A stretch of 64,000 bases of DNA, from the NCBI GenBank assembly GCA_009839505.1, contig VXPO01000096.1, positions 42,824 to 106,823 on the forward strand. The letters run 5' to 3'. Numbering within the stretch: position 1 is the first letter of the stretch; every line of letters starts with the position of its first letter. This DNA comes from Gammaproteobacteria bacterium. Lineage in GTDB: Bacteria; Pseudomonadota; Gammaproteobacteria; Pseudomonadales; Azotimanducaceae. Below the pieces are notes generated by a model. The model was not told the DNA's origin and did not search any database. It saw only the letters and a program-made list of their open reading frames with translations. Both the position numbers and the translations under genes were made by a program. Positions 59,737 through 64,000 of the stretch are shown piece after piece.

Positions 59737-60633
59737 CTAGCCGAGGACTCCCGTGATGACCAGCCCGAAGCCGATGAAGATGGCCGCCTCGATGGCCGCT
59801 ACGCCGATGTTCTGCTGGTTGTCTACTTCCTCGACCAGGTCTATGCCCATCAGCACGACGCGCTGGGCGATGATCGACAGCACGCTCAGCACCACGGCGA
59901 GCACCACCGCCCAACCAAGCCAGGTCGCATAGGTGATGGCGAATTCCGCCGCTGTCCCCGGCAGGTACGCCACCATGCCGCCCGCGGACGATGCCGCCAG
60001 GGCTGTTCCGAGCAGGTGTCCGGCGTAGCGGACGGCCAGCGCGGGGTTGCCTCCCTCGATGGCGAGTTGCAGCGCCGCGCCGTCGTGGCGCCTTGCATAG
60101 ATGGCGGAGCGCAGGCGGGTGACTCCCAGAAGGACGATCTGGGCGAGGAAGAAGACGATCGCCACCGACATCAACGACTGCCAACCGATGCCTTCCGCCC
60201 AGTCGATGGCACCGTGGACCAGGACGCCGAGGGCGAGCAGGTTGGCCGCCTGGACGGTCCCCGCCGCGACGTTCTTCTCGCCGATGGCCGTGCGCAACGA
60301 GAACTTGTGGAAGATCAACGCGTCGTTGACGAGGATGCCGATCTTCAGGAGCAGCAATCCGGTGACGGCGTAGAGCAGGACCGTGACCAGCTCCACGGCC
60401 CAGTTGGTTTCCGCTTCGCCGGAGACGGCACCGGCGAGGATCAGCGCCACCGCCGCGGTTCCGCCCGCCAAGGCGATGCCGAAGGCGAAGTTGTCCTTCT
60501 CGGCAAGCTCGTCCCGCGAATCGACACCGAACAGCAGTCCCGCGATGTAGCGGAGAGCGCAGACCGCTGCGACCACGACCACCAAGTCAATGGCGATGAC
60601 GCCCCACAACCACCAATCCAGCGGATCGATCAT
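59737..60633 (-). CDS. yjfL: Duplicated DUF350 (YjfL-like) membrane protein
   Basis: The 298-residue protein consists of two DUF350 units with about eight membrane helices in all. Unit one includes DNFAFGIALAGGTAAVALILAGAV (about 47-70). Unit two is marked by NQQNIGVAAIEAAIFIGFGLVITG at the C-terminus, the same N-F/I-A/G-V-A pattern. The charged loops near 110-125 and 170-195 face the cytoplasm. E. coli YjfL has one DUF350 unit; the doubled form occurs in polyamine/PspA-type loci. Function is unknown, with a membrane-sensor or transport role suspected. The Shine-Dalgarno AAGGAG lies well before ATG 60633. The lipoprotein gene ends 38 bases upstream. Confidence 0.85.
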   Translation of the reverse strand: MIDPLDWWLWGVIAIDLVVVVAAVCALRYIAGLLFGVDSRDELAEKDNFAFGIALAGGTAAVALILAGAVSGEAETNWAVELVTVLLYAVTGLLLLKIGILVNDALIFHKFSLRTAIGEKNVAAGTVQAANLLALGVLVHGAIDWAEGIGWQSLMSVAIVFFLAQIVLLGVTRLRSAIYARRHDGAALQLAIEGGNPALAVRYAGHLLGTALAASSAGGMVAYLPGTAAEFAITYATWLGWAVVLAVVLSVLSIIAQRVVLMGIDLVEEVDNQQNIGVAAIEAAIFIGFGLVITGVLG

Positions 60634-60671
60634 GTATTCATCTCCTTAAGCGTATCGTCGGCGTGGCAGGG

Positions 60672-61577
60672 CTATTTGCCGCCCCGGAACCCGCCGCGGC
60701 TGGTACCCCGGGTGGACGCGGTGCTGGTTGGCCGGAAGGTCTTCTGGCGCGTGATCGCGCGCGATGCGCCAGTGCGCTTGGCGGCGTAGGGACTGCGGAA
60801 TGTGCGACCTTCGCTGGCGAATTTCTGCCGGGCGGTACTCTCAACGCGACTCTGCGTACGCCGGGCGGCCGGCGACGTGTAGTTGTCGCGGCCCCAGTCG
60901 TGATAGTAGCTGTAGTCCCGGCCTCCCGCCCACGCTCCGTAGCCGATGCGCGGTCCGCCGAGGAGGTCGCGCATCAGCGCGAACTGTCCGTACCAGACCC
61001 AGAACGAACCACCCGCCCCGCTTTGCCAGTGGCCGTAGTGCGGGTTGCCAACAAGCTGGCTTCCGGGGCCGAGGTTCGCCGCCCTGTTGGCCTGCGACGA
61101 CGCCCGTGCGCTCAACGCGTCGACACGGGCCAAGGTGCCGTCGGAGAGATCCGCGAGCACGTTCAACGGATCGCTCAGCGCGAGGTTGAACTCCTGCACG
61201 TCGGCGGCTAAGGCGATATGGCCGAGTTCGCGAAGCAGCACCTCCTGCTCCTGGGAAGACCCACCGCTGCCGGCTTGACGCTTGGCGTCCTCGATGCGGG
61301 TCACGAGCCCTTGGTAGAGGTTGCCCCTGCGGGTAGCTTCCCGGGCGAGCACATCGGTCAACTCGCGAAGTTCCGGCTTGCTTTCGGACACTCTCTTGGC
61401 ATAGATCGCGATGAGTTGGGCGTTGCGGATCCGTCCTCGGTCCAGTTGTTCACCCAGGCGTTCGACGGCGTGCTCCGCCACCGGCAGTTGCTTGTCGATC
61501 TTGCCCGCGATGCCGCCGCAGCCCGCGAGCATCACGGCAGCCGCCAGCAAGGCAGTACCGACGGCCTGCCGGTTCAT
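60672..61577 (-). CDS. Lipoprotein with disordered Gly/Arg/Ser-rich tail
   Basis: The 301-residue protein has a lipobox LAGC with C20, so it is a lipoprotein with a Gly at +2. Residues 25-165 form a long helical region (RLGEQLDRGRIRNAQLIAIYAKRV; LLRELGHIALAADVQEFNLALSDPLNVLADLSDGTLARVDAL). After an aromatic middle (FWVWYGQFALMRDLLGG; YSYYHDWGRDNY), the last 70 residues are rich in Arg, Thr, Ser and Gly and end in GGFRGGK. In E. coli the yjf operon contains the unrelated lipoprotein YjfM, so a lipoprotein is a regular part of these loci. Its start overlaps the speD stop as ATGA. Confidence 0.75.
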   Translation of the reverse strand: MNRQAVGTALLAAAVMLAGCGGIAGKIDKQLPVAEHAVERLGEQLDRGRIRNAQLIAIYAKRVSESKPELRELTDVLAREATRRGNLYQGLVTRIEDAKRQAGSGGSSQEQEVLLRELGHIALAADVQEFNLALSDPLNVLADLSDGTLARVDALSARASSQANRAANLGPGSQLVGNPHYGHWQSGAGGSFWVWYGQFALMRDLLGGPRIGYGAWAGGRDYSYYHDWGRDNYTSPAARRTQSRVESTARQKFASEGRTFRSPYAAKRTGASRAITRQKTFRPTSTASTRGTSRGGFRGGK

Positions 61578-61957
61578 GGCCGGTCCCCGGACCGGGGCCG
61601 ATCGACCGCATGAATGTCCACGGTTGCTCCCGGTACCGCCTGTTCGATGATCGTGGCCGCCTGACGCGCTTCGCAGTTGCCGCACATGAAAACGTCGAAG
61701 GCAGCATAGCCCCGTTCCGGCCACGTGTGCACCGTGATGTGAGATTCCGCCAGCAGCGCCACACCGGTCACGCCGCGACCTGCGCCGAAACCGTGCAGGT
61801 GACACGAGAGCACGGTGGCGCCGCCCGCCGCTGCCGAGGCGCGTAGCAGCGACTCCAAGGTTTCAGCGTCGAGGTCGGCGTGGCCGCCGAAGCACTCGAT
61901 CAAAAGGTGGCGCCCCGCGAGAGCGGCGTGCCGCCGATTGGACGAGCGGGTTGACAT
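61574..61957 (-). CDS. speD: S-adenosylmethionine decarboxylase proenzyme
   Basis: The 127-residue protein is the short bacterial/archaeal SpeD. The self-cleavage site is E71-S72 (AESHITVHTWPE), S72 becoming the pyruvoyl cofactor. H77 and C92 take the places of the known catalytic His and Cys. It makes decarboxylated SAM for aminopropyl transfer, supplying the membrane SpeE-like enzyme three genes downstream. It lies first in the minus-strand cluster, overlapping the lipoprotein gene by four bases. A sequence nearly identical to the yjfI operator overlaps its ATG. It has no good Shine-Dalgarno, so it may be translated from a leaderless or regulated mRNA. Confidence 0.92.
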   Translation of the reverse strand: MSTRSSNRRHAALAGRHLLIECFGGHADLDAETLESLLRASAAAGGATVLSCHLHGFGAGRGVTGVALLAESHITVHTWPERGYAAFDVFMCGNCEARQAATIIEQAVPGATVDIHAVDRPRSGDRP

Positions 61958-61965
61958 AATATGGC
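61953..61965. promoter_or_regulatory. speD-start copy of the yjfI palindrome
   Basis: GACATAATATGGC matches the yjfI palindrome GACATA-A-TATGTC at 12 of 13 positions and covers the speD start codon (61955-61957). A second small palindrome, GCACT-CTA-AGTGC (61964-61976), adjoins it. A repressor bound here would block initiation of the speD-led operon. Confidence 0.5.
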
Positions 61966-62021
61966 ACTCTAAGTGCGGGACCCCTTGGTTGCAACCCTTT
62001 ATGACGAGCACACACTGCGGC

Positions 62022-62050
62022 TTGCCATCCAACCATCACTTCGCTTAAAT
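62022..62050 (+). promoter_or_regulatory. Sigma70-like promoter of lepB
   Basis: TTGCCA (62022-62027), a 17-base spacer and TTAAAT (62045-62050) form a good promoter. The predicted +1 near 62057 is three bases before the ATG at 62060, and no Shine-Dalgarno is present, so the mRNA may be leaderless. Confidence 0.45.
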
Positions 62051-62059
62051 CCCGCCGCC

Positions 62060-62872
62060 ATGAGTGATCGTCTGCTGAAGTTCTGGCGGGACTGGCGCGG
62101 TCTGCTGCTGTTTTTCGTCATCATGATCATATTCCGCTCTGCCGTGGCGGACTGGAACCAGGTGCCGAGCGGTAGCATGCAGCCCGGAATTCTCGCCGGC
62201 GACCGAATCGTGGTCGACAAGCTCGCCTGGGATCTGCGCGTGCCGTTCACCGACATCCGCCTGATCCAGTGGTCGAATCCGCAACGCGGCGACATCGTGA
62301 CGTTCGACAATCCAGTCGATGGACGGCTGTTCATCAAGCGCGTGGTGGCCGTTCCCGGCGACCGCGTCGAGTGGCGACGCGACCAGCTTCTCATCAACGG
62401 CGAGCGTGCGACCTATACGCCACTGAGAGAATCCGACCTGTCCGGCCTGATGGTGGACAAACCTCGAAACCACCGCTTCTATCGAGAGCAGCTCATGGGT
62501 GCCAGTCGCGTCGTGATGTTCAAGGGCCAGCCGGGTTCCGGCGAGTGGAACGACAGTCCGCTGCGCCTGTTCTCCCCGACCCGGGAAGCGTGCGTGGGAT
62601 GCGAGATGCGTGCCGCCACGGCAGGGTCGGCGCTGGCCACGGCGATCTGTCGCTGCTGCAACCAGAGCGCCTGTTCAAGCTTCCCGCCGTTCACGGTTCC
62701 CGAAGGCAAGTATTGGATGATGGGCGACAACCGGGACAACTCCACGGACTCCCGCTTCATCGGCTTCGTTGACCGGCGCCACATCTACGGTCGTGCCCAC
62801 GCCGTGGCGTTCTCGGTGGGCGACAACTACTGGCCGCGGTTCCGGCGCTTCTTCACGGACCTGACGAACTAG
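62060..62872 (+). CDS. lepB: Signal peptidase I with Cys-rich insertion
   Basis: The 270-residue protein is a type I signal peptidase with one N-terminal membrane helix (about 13-28), the catalytic S39 in VPSGSMQPG, the general-base K93 in LFIKRVVAVPGD, and the C-terminal boxes MMGDNRDNSTDSRFIGFVD and GRAHAVAFSV. It removes signal peptides from exported proteins at the periplasmic side. Between the usual VVMF strand and TVPEGKYW there is an insert of about 35-40 residues with six Cys (178, 181, 197, 199, 200, 205) that I do not know from other LepB. Reading frame and GC-rich third positions continue through it, so I favour a real insert over a double frameshift. Confidence 0.9.
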   Translation: MSDRLLKFWRDWRGLLLFFVIMIIFRSAVADWNQVPSGSMQPGILAGDRIVVDKLAWDLRVPFTDIRLIQWSNPQRGDIVTFDNPVDGRLFIKRVVAVPGDRVEWRRDQLLINGERATYTPLRESDLSGLMVDKPRNHRFYREQLMGASRVVMFKGQPGSGEWNDSPLRLFSPTREACVGCEMRAATAGSALATAICRCCNQSACSSFPPFTVPEGKYWMMGDNRDNSTDSRFIGFVDRRHIYGRAHAVAFSVGDNYWPRFRRFFTDLTN

Positions 62873-63113
62873 GTGGGCTCGCCCCTACGGCCTCACGCTT
62901 GGCGCGTCTGGAAAGCCACCGGCGGCGCAGAAACCAGACGCCGGCCGCCCCCGCGACGCCGAGCACGGCTAGACCGGCAATGAAGGCGACGCTGGCAAGC
63001 AGGTGGCCGAGGAGCATCGAGTCCTCGACTTCGTAGGCGCGCCCGAGCCACCAGATGCCCGCCCCGGCGGCAAGACAGCCGAGCAGTACCGTACGGGCTA
63101 GACTGGACCGCAT
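62853..63113 (-). CDS. Small two-helix membrane protein
   Basis: The 86-residue protein has two clear hydrophobic segments (about 7-23 and 36-62), the second ending in a basic stretch (RRRWLSRRAKREAV), and a Ser/Pro tail. It lies 24 bases after the FKBP gene on the same strand and its end overlaps lepB by 20 bases. I do not recognise a family. Topology by the positive-inside rule puts the C-terminus in the cytoplasm. Confidence 0.6.
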   Translation of the reverse strand: MRSSLARTVLLGCLAAGAGIWWLGRAYEVEDSMLLGHLLASVAFIAGLAVLGVAGAAGVWFLRRRWLSRRAKREAVGASPPSSSGP

Positions 63114-63137
63114 GCGGGAAGTCGCCGTGCGTTCGGC

Positions 63138-63785
63138 TCAGCCAGCCGGCTTCACGGCCAACAGTTCGACTTCGAAGATGAGCGTCTCGTTGGGGCCGAT
63201 GATGCTCCCCGTCGCACCGCGCTCGCCATACGCCAGCTCCGGAGGAATGTAGAGCTTCCACTTGTCGCCGACGCGCATCATCTGCAGGGCCTCGGTCCAG
63301 CCGCTGATGACGCGGTTGACCGGAAACTCCAACGGTTCGCCGCGCAAAGAGCTGTCGAACACGCGACCATCAACCAGCGTTCCGTGGTAGTGGGTCCTGA
63401 CGACATCCGTCGGCCCGGGGCTGTCGCCGTCGCCGGTAGCGAGAATCTCGTACTGCAGTCCAGAGTCCGTGGAGGTGACGCCTTCGCGAGTTGCGTTGCT
63501 GGCCAGGAAGGCGCGACCCGCCTCTGCGGGCGAAAGGGGTTCAGTTGTCGCGGATTGCACGGCGGACACTTCGACGCTCCCCGAGACAGTCTCCAGAGCC
63601 GACTCCGACGGGGCGGGACTTGACGCCTCTTCCGTCGCCGCGGGAGTCGATGCTTCGTCTGTCTGCTCGTCGGTGGCATCCGGCGTGCAAGCCGCGATCC
63701 AAGCCGCAGCGCCGATCACGCAACAGGCCGAGATCAGGCGCCGGTGGCTTTCTTGGGTGCGCGAAACGCGTCGTGTCAGGTCCAT
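63138..63785 (-). CDS. FKBP-type peptidyl-prolyl isomerase lipoprotein
   Basis: The 215-residue protein has a lipobox IAAC (C33), a Thr/Glu/Ser/Ala-rich linker (about 35-90) and a C-terminal FKBP domain. Domain markers are [75 protein letters not shown], and [14 protein letters not shown]. It catalyses cis-trans isomerisation of proline bonds in the periplasm while anchored by lipid; relatives are FkpA and the Mip group. The family's N-terminal dimerisation domain is missing, so it is probably monomeric. Confidence 0.93.
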   Translation of the reverse strand: MDLTRRVSRTQESHRRLISACCVIGAAAWIAACTPDATDEQTDEASTPAATEEASSPAPSESALETVSGSVEVSAVQSATTEPLSPAEAGRAFLASNATREGVTSTDSGLQYEILATGDGDSPGPTDVVRTHYHGTLVDGRVFDSSLRGEPLEFPVNRVISGWTEALQMMRVGDKWKLYIPPELAYGERGATGSIIGPNETLIFEVELLAVKPAG

Positions 63786-63830
63786 CGATGGTCGTCCATG
63801 GGATTGGGACGGGCGATTCTACGCCCTCCT

Positions 63831-63930
63831 ATGGAGCAAATGCTGCGTTGGTTCCTTGGCAGTCAGCGGTCGCGTCTCCCATGGAACAGATACTCCTTTT
63901 GTTGCCTGGCGGTCAGCGGCGCCTTGCTGG
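63831..63930 (+). repeat. Two 50-base direct repeats encoding MEQxLxxxxGxQR
   Basis: Two similar units start with ATGGAGCAAATGCT at 63831 and ATGGAACAGATACT at 63881. Each ends in a GG(C/G)AGTCAGCGG-like block. Both begin with an ATG whose translation would read MEQ(M/I)L...G(S/G)QR, but 50 bases is not a multiple of three, so they are not one protein repeat. Their role is unknown. Confidence 0.45.
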
Positions 63931-63933
63931 TAC

Positions 63934-64000
63934 GCCCTGGCGGGCGCGTTGGAGAATTCGCGTAGCGAATTCTCGGGGCGACCGCGAAGCGGTCGCGTCT
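63934..64000. repeat. Dispersed palindromic repeat, copy F (three stems)
   Basis: GCCCTGGCGGGC is followed by GAGAATTCGC-GTA-GCGAATTCTC (63952-63974, perfect) and GCGACCGC-GAA-GCGGTCGC (63978-63996, perfect). The window ends in CGGTCGCGTCT, which also occurs at 63868-63878 just before the second direct repeat, so a tandem array may continue past the window. Confidence 0.65.

Noticed and set aside
61951..61979. TTGACA on the plus strand as lepB -35 box
   Set aside because: No suitable -10 at 16-18 bases (TGCGGG). TTGCCA/TTAAAT at 62022-62050 fits far better. The TTGACA is part of the speD operator candidate.
62570..62695. Two compensating frameshifts in lepB
   Set aside because: The frame used has GC-rich third positions across the region and no stop. 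Alternatives have more A/T at third positions. Kept as a finding with a read-level check rather than called a pseudogene.
63744..63965. 73-codon plus-strand frame at the window end
   Set aside because: It overlaps the FKBP gene start and is made of repeat sequence; no family or ribosome-binding support.
22020..64000. Palindromic repeats as a CRISPR array or insertion sequence
   Set aside because: Copies are dispersed and unevenly spaced, with no spacers, no cas genes, no transposase and no terminal repeats with target duplication.
1..64000. tRNA, rRNA or riboswitch genes
   Set aside because: I found no tRNA cloverleaf ends, rRNA-like stretch or recognised riboswitch core while reading both strands. 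A tRNAscan or Infernal run would be needed to exclude small ones.

Overview
The window is GC-rich DNA with no rRNA, tRNA, CRISPR array, transposase or phage structural gene that I can recognise. Gene content points to an environmental, probably marine or host-associated, gammaproteobacterium. It has two TonB-dependent receptors, lipoproteins, a LepB signal peptidase, a YjfI/PspA/YjfK-type stress operon, CoA-ester catabolism, several 2-oxoglutarate oxygenases, and the DUF1592/DUF1552/ankyrin set. No marker gene allows a closer placement. Genes are densely packed, often with stop/start overlaps, and no gap exceeds 300 bases. GTG and TTG starts are used in several genes.

Layout. 0.05-10.5 kb: a hypothetical protein, a family III CoA-transferase, a secreted two-domain M16 peptidase, two tandem membrane-anchored helical-repeat paralogs, and an acyl-CoA dehydrogenase/enoyl-CoA hydratase operon. 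10.7-20 kb: a VapBC-type toxin-antitoxin pair, an exported intradiol-dioxygenase-like protein, an MFS permease overlapping or adjoining an S51 peptidase, a histidine kinase/response regulator pair, a rhodanese coupled to a TonB receptor, and an MDR oxidoreductase. 20.1-22 kb: two adjacent DUF1538 membrane proteins followed by a PII-like regulator. 22.1-28.5 kb: the DUF1592-DUF1552-ankyrin operon, broken by a nucleotidyltransferase/small-protein cassette next to a palindromic repeat. 28.6-40.3 kb: a phosphodiesterase, a PLP enzyme, a large secreted protein of unknown family, a PhyH oxygenase, an amidohydrolase, a TauD oxygenase, a secreted TldD/TldE-like pair and a propeller-like protein. 40.4-51.5 kb: a TonB receptor, an Asp/Asn beta-hydroxylase-like protein overlapping a TPR-sulfotransferase, a DyP peroxidase, a sugar transferase, a rhodanese, a PQQ dehydrogenase with a lanthanide-type signature beside a Rieske protein, and serine hydroxymethyltransferase.

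51.5-62 kb holds what I think is the most interesting system. All on the minus strand, in transcription order, are SpeD, a lipoprotein, a doubled DUF350 (YjfL-like) membrane protein, a membrane-embedded SpeE-like aminopropyltransferase, an Uma2-type nuclease, YjfI (DUF2170), PspA/IM30, a YjfK-like protein, a ribbon-helix-helix-like protein, a K+ channel with a cytosolic RCK-like domain, an ankyrin protein and a GyrI-like protein. A 13-bp palindrome in front of yjfI recurs with one mismatch at the speD start. This suggests that the polyamine half and the PspA half are controlled together as one envelope-stress module.

62-64 kb: LepB with an unusual Cys-rich insert, a small membrane protein, an FKBP lipoprotein, and a terminal stretch of tandem and palindromic repeats. 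The same kind of palindromic repeat occurs at five places in the window, usually just after genes and once inside the 3' end of a gene.
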